DNA of 64,000 bases from Sphingomonadaceae bacterium (GTDB taxonomy: Bacteria; Pseudomonadota; Alphaproteobacteria; Sphingomonadales; Sphingomonadaceae): NCBI GenBank assembly GCA_024236195.1, contig JACKKZ010000002.1:558001-622000 (forward strand). The letters are read 5' to 3'. The translations under genes and the position numbers were made by a program. Shown here one piece after another: positions 8,259 to 16,501 of this stretch. The notes under the pieces were generated by a model, which made no database searches, had not been told where the DNA came from, and saw only the letters and a program-made list of their open reading frames with translations. How positions within the stretch are numbered: position 1 is the first letter of the stretch; every line of letters starts with the position of its first letter.

Positions 8259-9246
8259 TCAGGAGCCGCGCCGCATGGGCGGCATGATAGGTCAGCACCC
8301 CGCTGCACCCCGCTCGGCGGAACGCGAGCAAAGTCTCCAGCACAAGTGCATCGCGGTCTCCAGCACCGGCGGCCGCAGCCGCTTCGATCATCGCATATTC
8401 GCCGCTCACCTGGTAAGCGAAGACGGGCACTTCGAAGCGTTCCTTCACCCGGCGAACGATGTCGAGATAGGGAAGACCCGGCTTGACCATCACGCTGTCC
8501 GCACCCTCGGCAATATCCAGCGCCACTTCGCGCAGCGCTTCATCCGAATTGGCCGGATCCATCTGGTAGCTTTTCTTGTCGCCTTTCAGCAGCCCGCCCG
8601 AGCCCACGGCGTCACGGAAGGGGCCGTAGAAGGCTGAGGCATATTTGGCGGCATAGGCCATTACCTGCACATTGGCGTGGTTGCCCTCTTCCAGCGCGGA
8701 CCGAATGGCGCCAACCCGGCCATCCATCATGTCTGACGGGGCGATGATGTCCGCGCCAGCGTTTGCCTGATTAAGCGCCTGCTTTACAAGCATTTCCATC
8801 GTGGCGTCATTGAGGACATAGCCTTCCTCGTCGATCAGCCCGTCCTGCCCATGGCTGGTATAGGGATCGAGCGCGACGTCAGTCAGCACCCCGATATCGT
8901 TGCCACACGCATCCTTGATCGCGCGGATTGCGCGGCACATGAGGTTATCGGGGTTGAGCGCTTCCTCGCCCTTTTCGCTGCGCCGTTCGGGTTGGGTGTT
9001 GGGGAACAATGCAAGGCAGGGGATGCCAAGTTCAACCGCTTCCTTTGCCCGCACCACGATCCCGTCCACCGACCAGCGCGAGACGCCGGGCAGCGAGGCA
9101 ATCGGCTGCTCCACCCCATCGCCTTCCGTCACGAAGAGCGGCCAGATCAGTTCTGCCGGAGTCAGGACATGTTCGCGATGGAGGGCGCGGCTCCACGCAT
9201 GGGCGCGGGTACGGCGCAGGCGAATGGCGGGATAGGAAGCTGTCAT
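8251..9246 (-). CDS. hemB: Delta-aminolevulinic acid dehydratase (porphobilinogen synthase)
   Basis: HemB condenses two 5-aminolevulinate molecules to porphobilinogen in heme synthesis. The 331-residue protein has the Schiff-base lysine in SVMVKPGLPYLD (Lys255) and the second lysine in AAKYASAFYGPF (Lys201). The metal segment reads DVALDPYTSHGQDG (123-136), with Asp/Ala in place of the cysteine ligands of zinc-type enzymes, so a magnesium-dependent form is expected. ATG 9246 (MTASYPAIRLRR) is chosen over an upstream extension to 9285. It heads the leftward operon with acetyltransferase, spermidine-synthase-like and carbonic anhydrase genes. Confidence 0.97.
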   Translation of the reverse strand: MTASYPAIRLRRTRAHAWSRALHREHVLTPAELIWPLFVTEGDGVEQPIASLPGVSRWSVDGIVVRAKEAVELGIPCLALFPNTQPERRSEKGEEALNPDNLMCRAIRAIKDACGNDIGVLTDVALDPYTSHGQDGLIDEEGYVLNDATMEMLVKQALNQANAGADIIAPSDMMDGRVGAIRSALEEGNHANVQVMAYAAKYASAFYGPFRDAVGSGGLLKGDKKSYQMDPANSDEALREVALDIAEGADSVMVKPGLPYLDIVRRVKERFEVPVFAYQVSGEYAMIEAAAAAGAGDRDALVLETLLAFRRAGCSGVLTYHAAHAARLLNG

Positions 9247-9285
9247 GGCCGTGGTCTGCCGGAATTGCCGTGGAGGTTCAATCAA

Positions 9286-10908
9286 TCAGCGCAGCTTGCG
9301 CGGATTGGCGACTTTTTCGATTTCGCGCTCCGGCTCTGCCTGTTCTTCCGCGCGGGGGACGAGCGGCTCCAGCGCGGCACCGGGCGTGACCGTTTTGAGC
9401 TTGTCCAGCGATGCGCGGAACTGGCGCAGTTCATCCCCGCTGAGTTGTGCCCGGGTAACGTAGCGGACCGATGAGGGATCAACCGACTGGCCACCGCGAT
9501 ACATTTCGTAATGGAGATGCGCCCCCGTCGAAAGGCCGGTAGAGCCGACATAGCCGATCACTTGCCCGCGCCGGACAGACTGGCCGCCGTGCACGGCAAG
9601 CCGGCTCATATGGCAATAGCGCGTTTCCAGCCCGCCACCATGGCTCAGGCGCACGGCAATGCCGCAACCACCCATGCGGCCCGCGCCAGAGACGCGCCCA
9701 TCGCTGACAGCAACAATCGGCGTGCCATAGCTGGCGCGATAATCCTGCCCGCGGTGCATCCGGCGATAGCCAAGGATCGGGTGACGACGCATGCCATAAC
9801 GCGAGGATACGCTGCCTGGCACGGGTGAAAGCAGGCCGTTGCGCTGTTCGCCCACCCCGGATGCTTCGAAGAACCGGCCTTCGCTGCCCCAGCGCATCAA
9901 TTGCGTGCGCGGCTTCCCGTCGCGCTCGATCCCGGCATAGAGCAGGCGCCCGGCCTGCACTTCACCTGTGGCAGCACGGCGATAGGAGATGATGATGTCG
10001 AACGTGTCGCTCGCCCGCAATGCACTGTCGAGGTCGAGATGTTCGCCCACTGTTTCGAGATACTGCTGCACGGCATTGGCAGGGGCACCGGCGGCGCGCG
10101 CAGAGCGATAAAGGCTGTTGCCAACTGTCCCGCGAATACGCAGCGGCGTTTCATCCACGCGGATCGGGCGACGTTCCAGCGCCAATGCGCCGCCATCACG
10201 GCTGATCGCCAGCTCAAGGTCAAATCGCGCGCGGAACGACAGGCTGTCCAGCGGACGCGATGCACCGGGTTCCGGGCGGCGGCCAAGGATGATGTCGATC
10301 TGTGTTCCCGGTTCAATGTCGGAAAGGGGGATGGCCCCTGCAACCAGCTCGCTGATCCGCGCGGCATCACCGGAGCCAACCCCGGCGCGCTGCAACATGC
10401 GCCCGAAACTGTCACCTTTCACCAGCGTCGCCAGCAATTCAACGGTCGGCCGTTCGGGTGCGGATTTGAGCGGTATCACGGCATCGGTCGCGCCCATATG
10501 GCGGCCGCTATCGGCACCAAGGGCCAGCGGCAGGATCATCTGGCTACGGAATTCATCGCGCACCGGCGCATCAATTTCCATCGCCGGGGCGGCATGCAGC
10601 GGACCAAAATCGGGCCAGAATGCCAGCGCAACGGCAGACAGGCCCAGCATCGTGCCCAACCCGCGAAACCAGCGTTTGCTGCCAATTTCGCTCGCCAGAT
10701 CTGGCGCAAGGTCCAGCCGGTCCAGCTTCAGTGAGGTATCAAAGCGCCATTCGTCAAACCGTTCGCGCCAGCTGCGCGCGCGCTGCAGCACTTTGGGGCC
10801 GTTGTCAGGCACCATTTGCGAATGCGTCAGCGCGGCCGCGCGCCAGCCTTCGCCCGCGCCGGGCGCGGGTTCCATGGCGGCATCGTCATGCGCGCGCGAC
10901 TGGTACAA
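9286..10908 (-). CDS. M23 family metallopeptidase (LytM-type peptidoglycan endopeptidase), membrane anchored
   Basis: The 540-residue protein has an N-terminal cytoplasmic segment, a single hydrophobic stretch near residues 85-100 (GLGTMLGLSAVALAFW), a middle region with a LysM/OapA-like segment (VKGDSFGRMLQRAGV), and a C-terminal M23 domain. The zinc site is visible as MHRGQDY (His and Asp) and GAHLHYE. Such enzymes cut peptide cross-links in peptidoglycan or act as amidase activators. The start is TTG 10908, supported by AGGAGA 7 nt upstream. A C-terminal Glu/Arg-rich tail follows the catalytic domain. It is divergent from the helicase gene. Confidence 0.9.
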   Translation of the reverse strand: MYQSRAHDDAAMEPAPGAGEGWRAAALTHSQMVPDNGPKVLQRARSWRERFDEWRFDTSLKLDRLDLAPDLASEIGSKRWFRGLGTMLGLSAVALAFWPDFGPLHAAPAMEIDAPVRDEFRSQMILPLALGADSGRHMGATDAVIPLKSAPERPTVELLATLVKGDSFGRMLQRAGVGSGDAARISELVAGAIPLSDIEPGTQIDIILGRRPEPGASRPLDSLSFRARFDLELAISRDGGALALERRPIRVDETPLRIRGTVGNSLYRSARAAGAPANAVQQYLETVGEHLDLDSALRASDTFDIIISYRRAATGEVQAGRLLYAGIERDGKPRTQLMRWGSEGRFFEASGVGEQRNGLLSPVPGSVSSRYGMRRHPILGYRRMHRGQDYRASYGTPIVAVSDGRVSGAGRMGGCGIAVRLSHGGGLETRYCHMSRLAVHGGQSVRRGQVIGYVGSTGLSTGAHLHYEMYRGGQSVDPSSVRYVTRAQLSGDELRQFRASLDKLKTVTPGAALEPLVPRAEEQAEPEREIEKVANPRKLR

Positions 10909-11101
10909 GACGTTCTCCTTATGCGGACCTGGCAGGCTGGCTGCTCAAGACCTGACCCGAAGGGCTCCAATGGCGAAAAACTGTGCCTGATTGAAGTTAA
11001 CACCGACTTAAACCGCGACGATCCGACTCCGCCATGCGGCAAGGCGTTTCAGCTGTGGATGGGCGATTGAACCTGCACCTCGCCAATGCCATCAAGGGGG
11101 C

Positions 11102-13687
11102 GTGAGCGAGAATGCGATCAAGGCGGTCCTCGGACCAACCAATACGGGCAAGACCCATCTCGCGATCGAGCGGATGTGCGGCCATTCCAGCGGAGCGATC
11201 GGCTTCCCGCTGCGGCTGCTGGCGCGCGAAGTCTATGATCGCGTGGTGGCAATCAAGGGCGAACGCCAGGTCGCCCTGATCACCGGCGAAGAACGGATCG
11301 AGCCGCCTGATGCGCGCTATTTCCTGTGCACGGCAGAAGCGATGCCGCGTGATGCAGGCAAGCTCGCCTTTGTCGCGCTGGATGAAGCGCAGATCGGCGC
11401 AGACCCTGAACGGGGGCATATTTTCACCGACCGGTTGCTGCATGCGCGCGGGCGGGAAGAGACGATGCTGCTCGGTTCCGCCACGCTGGAGCCATTGGTG
11501 CGCCAGATCTTGCCGCGCGCCGAGATCATCGGGCGGCCGCGCTTTTCCACGCTCACCCACGCCGGGACTCGCAAGCTTTCGCGCCTGCCGCCGCGCAGCG
11601 CGGTGGTCGCGTTTTCGACGGAGCAGGTTTACGCGATGGCGGAGATGCTGCGCCGGTTTCGCGGTGGCGCGGCGGTGGTCATGGGTGGGCTGAGCCCGGA
11701 AACGCGCAACAAGCAGGTCGAGCTCTTCCAGTCGGGCGAGGTGGATTACATTGTCGCAACCGATGCCATCGGCATGGGCCTCAACCTCGATGTCACCCAT
11801 GTCGCCTTTGCGGCGCTGGAAAAATTCGACGGGCGACGCAAGCGGCGGCTTTACCCGGCAGAAATGGCCCAGATTGCCGGGCGCGCCGGGCGGCACCAGA
11901 AGGATGGCTCCTTCGGGACGCTCGCTGGCGCGGGCGGTCTGGGGCAAGCCTCCCCCGAATTCACGGAAGATGAAATCTACGCGATCGAGGAACATCGCTT
12001 TGCGCCGCTGACCAAACTGTTCTGGCGCGAGGCAGAGCCGCGTTTCGATTCGGTCGAGCGGCTGATCGACGATTTATGCGCCCCGCCGGGGGAAGAGGGG
12101 CTCGCCGCAGCGCCGGAAGCCATCGACCTGGCCGTGTTGCGGCGGCTGGCCGAAACCCCGCTGGCCCGCAATGTGCGCGGGGCGGCCATGGTGCGGCGGT
12201 TCTGGGAAGCCTGCTCGCTGCCCGATTTCCGCCAGCAAGGGGTGGAAATGCACGCCCGCTTCGTCACCCGGCTGTGGCAGGACTTGCAGGAAGGCCACAT
12301 CGGCGCGGATTTCGCGGCGGCCCGCATCGCGGAACTGGACAATATGCAGGGCGGGATTGATATGCTGCAGGGCCGGATCGCTGCGATCCGGACTTGGGCC
12401 TATATTTGTCAGCGGCCTGACTGGGTGCTGGCGCGGGATGAAATGGCTGCTCGTGCGCGGGCAGTGGAAGCGAAACTTTCGGATGCGCTGCATGCGCGGC
12501 TGACCGAGCGTTTCGTGAACAGGAGGACTGCGATCCTGATGAAAGCTTTGGGACAGGATGCGTCCATGTTGCCCGTCAATCTGGGTGATGATGGCACCGT
12601 CAGCGTGGAAGACGAAGTGATTGGCACGGTGCAAGGGTTCCACTTCACGGTGGATCATCAGGCCAACCATGCCGACCGCAAGATGCTGCTCTCCGCTGGC
12701 GAGAAGGCCCTGCCCGGCCTGCTGGCGAAGCGGGCGAAAGCACTGGCAGAGAGTAGCTTTGAAGCGGTGACGCTGGAACAGGGCGCGATCCATTGGGAAG
12801 GCCGCGTGCTGGCGAAGCTGGAAGCGGGTCGTGAAGTAACCGAGCCCCGGATTGTGCCGGAGCGGGAGCTTGGCCTGATCCCGGATGCTGAGCGGGCTGA
12901 ATTCCTCGCCGCTCTGGAAGACTGGCTGGCAAAGCAGCTCGAACCGCTCGCCCCCTTGCGCAAGCTCGCCGAAGCAGCGCGCGACCCCGCGGCCGGATCA
13001 CAGGCGCGCGCGCTTCTGCTGACTTTGGTCGACGGGCTGGGCTTTGTCAGCCGCGAGAAGGCCGGGCTGGAACACCTTCCCAAGGAAATGCGCCCTTTCC
13101 TGCGCAAGCTGGGGGTCAATTTCGGGGCGCTCGATATTTTTGCCCGTGACATGCTCAAGCCGGCACCGCGCCAATTGCTGCATGCCATTGGCGCCGACCA
13201 GCGCCCGCTGGAAACGGCCATGCGCGCCGTGCTGCCCGGAGAAGGCAAGCTGCCGTCGGGCTATCGCCCTGCGGGGGGCCAGTTCGTGCGCATCGACATA
13301 GCAGAGAAATTGCTCCGCGCCGTGCATGAGGTGCGCGCCAAAGCAAGCGGCCGCCATTTCGCGATCAGCCCCGCGCTGGCCGTTTCAACTGGCCTGACAG
13401 AAGAGAATTACCAGCGCTTGCTCGGTGCGGCCGGGTTCCGGGTGCAGCGCGCGCGGCCGCTGGATGAAGCCATGTTTGGCCCGCCCACGCCCGATCGCTG
13501 GGAGTGGCGCCCCTCGCGGCGCAAGGCCGAGCGTGTCGGGGGTGTTGGCAGACCGGGCAGGGCCGGCGCTGGCAAGGGTCCGGGCAAGGGCGGGAAGCCG
13601 CAGCGCAAGCCTGAGGCAGCCGCTCGCCCGACAACTGGCCCGGCGACCGGGAAGGCCTTTGCCGGGCTGGCGGATTTGCTCAAGTGA
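11102..13687 (+). CDS. SUV3-like DExH/DEAQ-box RNA helicase
   Basis: The 861-residue protein has Walker A GPTNTGKT (11-18), the motif II variant DEAQ (94-97), motif III GSATL near 124-128 and motif VI QIAGRAGR (258-265), the pattern of mitochondrial SUV3 and its alphaproteobacterial relatives. It likely unwinds structured RNA during decay. After the helicase core comes a long alpha-helical region and a C-terminal Gly/Lys/Pro-rich tail (after residue 800) suited to nucleic acid binding. The start is GTG 11102, preceded by AAGGGGG. It is followed 10 bp later by an S4 RNA-binding protein gene, then fdxA, a conserved alphaproteobacterial order as I recall. Confidence 0.9.
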   Translation: MSENAIKAVLGPTNTGKTHLAIERMCGHSSGAIGFPLRLLAREVYDRVVAIKGERQVALITGEERIEPPDARYFLCTAEAMPRDAGKLAFVALDEAQIGADPERGHIFTDRLLHARGREETMLLGSATLEPLVRQILPRAEIIGRPRFSTLTHAGTRKLSRLPPRSAVVAFSTEQVYAMAEMLRRFRGGAAVVMGGLSPETRNKQVELFQSGEVDYIVATDAIGMGLNLDVTHVAFAALEKFDGRRKRRLYPAEMAQIAGRAGRHQKDGSFGTLAGAGGLGQASPEFTEDEIYAIEEHRFAPLTKLFWREAEPRFDSVERLIDDLCAPPGEEGLAAAPEAIDLAVLRRLAETPLARNVRGAAMVRRFWEACSLPDFRQQGVEMHARFVTRLWQDLQEGHIGADFAAARIAELDNMQGGIDMLQGRIAAIRTWAYICQRPDWVLARDEMAARARAVEAKLSDALHARLTERFVNRRTAILMKALGQDASMLPVNLGDDGTVSVEDEVIGTVQGFHFTVDHQANHADRKMLLSAGEKALPGLLAKRAKALAESSFEAVTLEQGAIHWEGRVLAKLEAGREVTEPRIVPERELGLIPDAERAEFLAALEDWLAKQLEPLAPLRKLAEAARDPAAGSQARALLLTLVDGLGFVSREKAGLEHLPKEMRPFLRKLGVNFGALDIFARDMLKPAPRQLLHAIGADQRPLETAMRAVLPGEGKLPSGYRPAGGQFVRIDIAEKLLRAVHEVRAKASGRHFAISPALAVSTGLTEENYQRLLGAAGFRVQRARPLDEAMFGPPTPDRWEWRPSRRKAERVGGVGRPGRAGAGKGPGKGGKPQRKPEAAARPTTGPATGKAFAGLADLLK

Positions 13688-13697
13688 GCCGCCACTG

Positions 13698-14024
13698 ATG
13701 GACAGCAGCCGGGCAATGCGAATTGATCGCTTGCTCTATCACTTGCGCTTGGCGCGCAGCCGGTCGGTTGCGCATGCCATGGTCGATTGTGGCCATATCC
13801 GCCGCAATGGTGTGCGAATCCTGCGCGCCAGTCAGGGCGTGACTGTGGGTGACATCCTCACCATGCCGCTCGGCAAGGGGGTGCTCGTGCTGGAATTGCT
13901 GGCGCTTCCGGTTCGACGTGGCCCATCTGGCGAAGCGCAAAGCTGCTATCGGGTGCTTGACGCGAGCGGACAAAGCGCCATAGCAGCCCCAAAGGACACC
14001 AGTGAAGGACACGCATTACCATGA
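13698..14024 (+). CDS. S4-domain RNA-binding protein (Hsp15-like)
   Basis: The 108-residue product starts at ATG 13698 and carries an S4 domain in its first 60 residues: MRIDRLLYHLRLARSRSVAH followed by VDCGHIRRNGVRI and VGDILTMPL. S4 proteins bind structured rRNA; Hsp15 relatives bind stalled 50S subunits carrying nascent chains. Its TGA overlaps the fdxA start as ATGA (4 bp), so the two are translationally coupled. It follows the helicase gene by 10 bp, making a helicase-S4-ferredoxin operon. Confidence 0.88.
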   Translation: MDSSRAMRIDRLLYHLRLARSRSVAHAMVDCGHIRRNGVRILRASQGVTVGDILTMPLGKGVLVLELLALPVRRGPSGEAQSCYRVLDASGQSAIAAPKDTSEGHALP

Positions 14025-14359
14025 CCTATGTCGTCACCGACGCCTGCATCAAATGCAAATATACCGACTGCGTCGAGGTCTGCCCGGTCGATTGCTTTTA
14101 TGAAGGCGAGAACATGCTGGTGATCAACCCCAGCGAATGTATCGACTGCGGCGTGTGCGAACCGGAATGCCCGGCAGAAGCCATCCTGCCTGACACGGAA
14201 AGCGGGCTGGAGCAGTGGCTGGAAGTGAACACGAAATATTCCGCCGAATGGCCGAACATCACCAGCCAGAAAGAACCGCCTGCCGATGCGGATGATTTCA
14301 AGGGCCAGGAAGGCAAGTTCGACAAATATTTCTCGCCCGAACCCGGCGAAGGGGACTGA
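14021..14359 (+). CDS. fdxA: Ferredoxin FdxA, 7Fe type
   Basis: The 112-residue protein opens with MTYVVTDACIKCKYTDCVEVCPVDCF, the cysteine pattern of a [3Fe-4S]/[4Fe-4S] ferredoxin, and has a second cluster motif CIDCGVCEPECP around residues 40-51. A C-terminal extension (EWPNITSQKEPPADADDFKG) is typical of the Azotobacter FdI/alphaproteobacterial FdxA group. It is an electron carrier in the cytosol; its partner is unknown. The start overlaps the S4 gene by 4 bp. Confidence 0.95.
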   Translation: MTYVVTDACIKCKYTDCVEVCPVDCFYEGENMLVINPSECIDCGVCEPECPAEAILPDTESGLEQWLEVNTKYSAEWPNITSQKEPPADADDFKGQEGKFDKYFSPEPGEGD

Positions 14360-14429
14360 TCGACGCTCCGGCGGCCCCGTCAGATAGCTCAAATTGCTGA
14401 TTCGAGTGGCTCCCTGCAACCGATGTGGG

Positions 14430-14450
14430 GCGCTGACTCGTGCGCTTTTT
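14430..14450 (+). terminator. Weak terminator-like hairpin after fdxA
   Basis: GCGC (14430-14433) and GCGC (14442-14445) could pair across an 8-nt loop and are followed by TTTTT (14446-14450). The stem is only 4 bp, so it is weak evidence. It lies about 70 bp past the fdxA stop and just before the carD promoter candidate. The rest of the 297-bp fdxA-carD gap shows no gene or RNA that I recognise. Confidence 0.25.
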
Positions 14451-14484
14451 CGAACAGACTGGAAATTTTGTTACGAAGCTGCTA

Positions 14485-14490
14485 TATAAT
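14485..14490 (+). promoter_or_regulatory. Candidate carD promoter, -10 element
   Basis: A perfect TATAAT lies at 14485-14490 in the AT-rich stretch CTATATAATG, the strongest -10-like hexamer between fdxA and carD. No consensus -35 lies at 16-18 bp (GAAATT-like there), though TGC just before gives an extended -10 character. It would leave a carD leader of roughly 160 nt. Confidence 0.4.
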
Positions 14491-14656
14491 GTGACAAGAG
14501 CGCCGAATCTTTCTCGGTGCACTGCTGGATCTGGAGAGGCAGGACCACCAAGCAACAGGTTAGAAGAGGGCACTGCGGACGCACCATACACGGGGCGTTC
14601 GAGAGCTTCCTTTACTGATTCGCTTGCAGCCCTGCCCCTTTGCGAAAGGATAGTAC

Positions 14657-15190
14657 ATGGCAAGCAATGCGCCCGCTTTCGTCGTTGGCGACTACGTGGT
14701 TTATCCCAAGCACGGCGTGGGCCGTGTGATCGAACTGCAGAATGAAGAAATTGCCGGCATGCAGCTGGAACTCTACGTCCTGCGCTTCGAGAAAGAGCGC
14801 ATGACGCTGCGCGTTCCCGTGAACAAGGTTGAGTCCATCGGCATGCGCAAGCTGTCCAGCGACAAGACGCTGAAAGAAGCCATGGACACGCTGAAGGGCA
14901 AGCCCAAGGTGAAGCGCACCATGTGGAGCCGCCGCGCGCAGGAATATGAAGCCAAGATCAATTCCGGCGAAATCGTGCTGATCGCGGAAGTGACCCGCGA
15001 CCTGTTCCGCCCGGATGACCAGCCGGAACAGAGCTATTCCGAACGGCAGATCTTTGAAGCGGCCTCCAGCCGCCTCGCCCGCGAGTTGGCCGCGATGGAA
15101 GAGACCGACGAACCGACCGCGCTGGAAAAGATCCTGACCGTGCTGCGCGAACATGCACCGCAATATTACGAGAACACCGAAGACGCCTGA
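14657..15190 (+). CDS. carD: CarD family transcriptional regulator
   Basis: CarD binds the RNA polymerase beta subunit and stabilises open promoter complexes, notably at ribosomal RNA promoters. The 177-residue protein starts FVVGDYVVYPKHGVGRVIEL, the RNA-polymerase-interacting Tudor-like domain, with LYVLRFEKERMTLRVPVNK continuing it, then a helical DNA-binding domain with KVKRTMWSRRAQEYEAKINSG and LIAEVTRDLFR. Length is normal for the family. ATG 14657 follows GAAAGGA. It is monocistronic: a long leader precedes it and a strong terminator follows. Confidence 0.95.
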   Translation: MASNAPAFVVGDYVVYPKHGVGRVIELQNEEIAGMQLELYVLRFEKERMTLRVPVNKVESIGMRKLSSDKTLKEAMDTLKGKPKVKRTMWSRRAQEYEAKINSGEIVLIAEVTRDLFRPDDQPEQSYSERQIFEAASSRLARELAAMEETDEPTALEKILTVLREHAPQYYENTEDA

Positions 15191-15219
15191 TCGACAGACG
15201 AATTTTTGAACTCGACGAA

Positions 15220-15248
15220 GGGCTGCCCAAACGGGCGGCCCTTTTTTT
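15220..15248 (+). terminator. Rho-independent terminator of carD
   Basis: GGGCTGCCC (15220-15228) pairs with GGGCGGCCC (15233-15241) with one G-T pair and an AAAC loop, followed by TTTTTTT. It lies 30 bp past the carD stop. Confidence 0.88.
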
Positions 15249-15255
15249 GGGCGCC

Positions 15256-15294
15256 TTGTGGCTGCCTCCATGCTGTATTATATCAGCAATACAG
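15256..15294 (+). promoter_or_regulatory. Promoter with overlapping palindromic operator before the GIN-domain gene
   Basis: TTGTGG (15256-15261) and TATATC (15279-15284) are spaced 17 bp apart. The -10 lies inside a perfect 7-bp inverted repeat, CTGTATT (15273-15279) and AATACAG (15288-15294), with an 8-bp spacer. The extended form GCTGTATTA-N5-GCAATACAG recurs at 53317-53339 before another operon, so this is probably a repressor site. The regulator is not in the window as far as I can tell. Confidence 0.7.
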
Positions 15295-15316
15295 ACAGGA
15301 AGTGGAGGATAGTCCC

Positions 15317-16120
15317 ATGTTGCACAAGATCATCAAAGGCGTGGCCCCTGCCGCAGCGCTGATGCTGGCTGCCGGGTTGAGTGGCTGTAACAGCGATTTC
15401 GATATCAAGATCAACGACAATGAAGGTGTGCCGCTGGCCGAGCTGGACATGAGCGGCGAAGCGCCGACCGAGCTGGTGCTGGCCGGGCCGGACAAAGTCA
15501 TCATCAGCGATGGCGAGGCGCTAGCGATCAATGTCGAAGGCGATCCCGAAGTCACCGACAAGCTGCGCTTTACACTCGAAGGCGGTACGCTCGGCATCAT
15601 GCGCGAGAAGGGCAACTGGAAAAATTCGGGCAGTGCAACTGTCCATGTCACCATGCCCGCACCCAAGGCGATCGTGCTGGCCGGATCGGGCACGATCACT
15701 GCTGAAAAGCTAGCCGAACGGGCCAGTGTCACCATTGCAGGGACGGGTGAAACGAGTGCTGCAACTGTCGCCGCCGAAAAGCTGGAAGTCACTATTGCCG
15801 GCTCCGGCAACTTTTCTGCTGCTGGCACTGCCACGGCGCTGGAACTGACTATTGCCGGGTCTGGCAGCGCGAAAATGGCCGGATTGAAAGCAGATGGTGC
15901 AGAAATCACCATCGCAGGTTCCGGTAGCGCCGATTTCGCGTCCGATGGCAAGGTCGAGGCCTCCATCATGGGCTCTGGCGAAGTCTCCATCACCGGCAAT
16001 GCCACTTGCGAGGTCAGCTCCATGGGCTCCGGCAAGGTCCGCTGCCAGGCCACGACCCCCAAAGCGGAAGCCGCAGAAGCCGATGCAGAGGACGCAAAAG
16101 GCGACACTACCGAAGAGTAG
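15317..16120 (+). CDS. GIN-domain (DUF2807) lipoprotein
   Basis: From ATG 15317 the 267-residue protein has a lipoprotein signal with lipobox LSGC (Cys24 or so), so it should be lipid-anchored in the envelope. The mature part is a DUF2807 head-GIN domain, a right-handed beta-helix predicted from the repeated turns VTIAGTG, VTIAGSG, LTIAGSGSA, ITIAGSGSA, IMGSGEV and SMGSGKV spaced about 18-20 residues apart. The C-terminus is Ala/Glu/Asp-rich (residues 243-267), presumably disordered. Function of GIN proteins is unknown, though they are often stress-regulated envelope components. It has its own promoter with a palindromic operator. Confidence 0.88.
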   Translation: MLHKIIKGVAPAAALMLAAGLSGCNSDFDIKINDNEGVPLAELDMSGEAPTELVLAGPDKVIISDGEALAINVEGDPEVTDKLRFTLEGGTLGIMREKGNWKNSGSATVHVTMPAPKAIVLAGSGTITAEKLAERASVTIAGTGETSAATVAAEKLEVTIAGSGNFSAAGTATALELTIAGSGSAKMAGLKADGAEITIAGSGSADFASDGKVEASIMGSGEVSITGNATCEVSSMGSGKVRCQATTPKAEAAEADAEDAKGDTTEE

Positions 16121-16147
16121 TTCATCCCAAGGCCATCGACTCATGCT

Positions 16148-16185
16148 ATGCCGCGCATGGAAGGATACTCCTCCATGCGCGGCAT
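16148..16185 (+). promoter_or_regulatory. Hairpin burying the ribosome binding site and start codon of the next gene
   Basis: The 14-base arms 16148-16161 and 16172-16185 are perfect inverted repeats (ATGCCGCGCATGGA and its complement). Inside them GGA (16163-16165) can also pair with TCC (16169-16171), leaving one bulged A and a TAC loop. The GGA is the Shine-Dalgarno core and ATG 16175 lies in the 3' arm, so in RNA both would be sequestered. It could instead act as a 3'-end hairpin of the GIN gene transcript, but no U-tract follows. Confidence 0.7.
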
Positions 16186-16501
16186 TGCTTTACTGGCCCT
16201 CCTGCCCCTCACCCTTGGTGGCTGCGTCGCCCGGACCGCAGTGGATGCTGCGACTGCGCCAGTAAAGGTCGCCGGCAAAGCGGTCGATCTGGCCACTACC
16301 AGCCAGTCCGAACGCGATGAAGAGCGCGGCCGAGAATTGCGCAAGCTGGAAGAGCGCGCAGGCAGGCTGGAGCGCCAATATGAGCGCGAACGGCGGAATT
16401 GCCTCGACGGTGACCGCCGGGCTTGCAGCGATGCGCAAGGCACCTATGCCGAGCTGCAGCTGGTCCTGCGCCAGCTCCCGGCCCCGCCAACTGACGATTG
16501 A
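16175..16501 (+). CDS. Small coiled-coil lipoprotein of unknown function
   Basis: From ATG 16175 the 108-residue protein starts MRGIALLALLPLTLGGCVART, a lipoprotein signal with lipobox LGGC. After the cysteine comes a short linker and then a highly charged helical segment (SERDEERGRELRKLEERAGRLERQYERERR) predicted to be coiled coil, and two cysteines (NCLDGDRRACSD) that could form a disulfide. Two in-frame ATGs upstream (16148, 16157) would lengthen the signal region; 16175 gives the best signal peptide. No family recognised. Its stop abuts the stop of convergent tsaC. Confidence 0.72.
   Translation: MRGIALLALLPLTLGGCVARTAVDAATAPVKVAGKAVDLATTSQSERDEERGRELRKLEERAGRLERQYERERRNCLDGDRRACSDAQGTYAELQLVLRQLPAPPTDD

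Noticed and set aside
14360..14656. Possible small RNA or tRNA in the fdxA-carD gap
   Set aside because: I tried to fold tRNA arms and looked for known small RNA features but found no cloverleaf or strong structure; it is better explained as a carD leader with a promoter.
15720..16060. Tandem DNA repeat in the GIN-domain gene
   Set aside because: The recurring attgccgg-tccgg-like units encode the IAGSG turns of the beta-helix and vary at the DNA level, so they reflect protein structure and not a recent tandem duplication.
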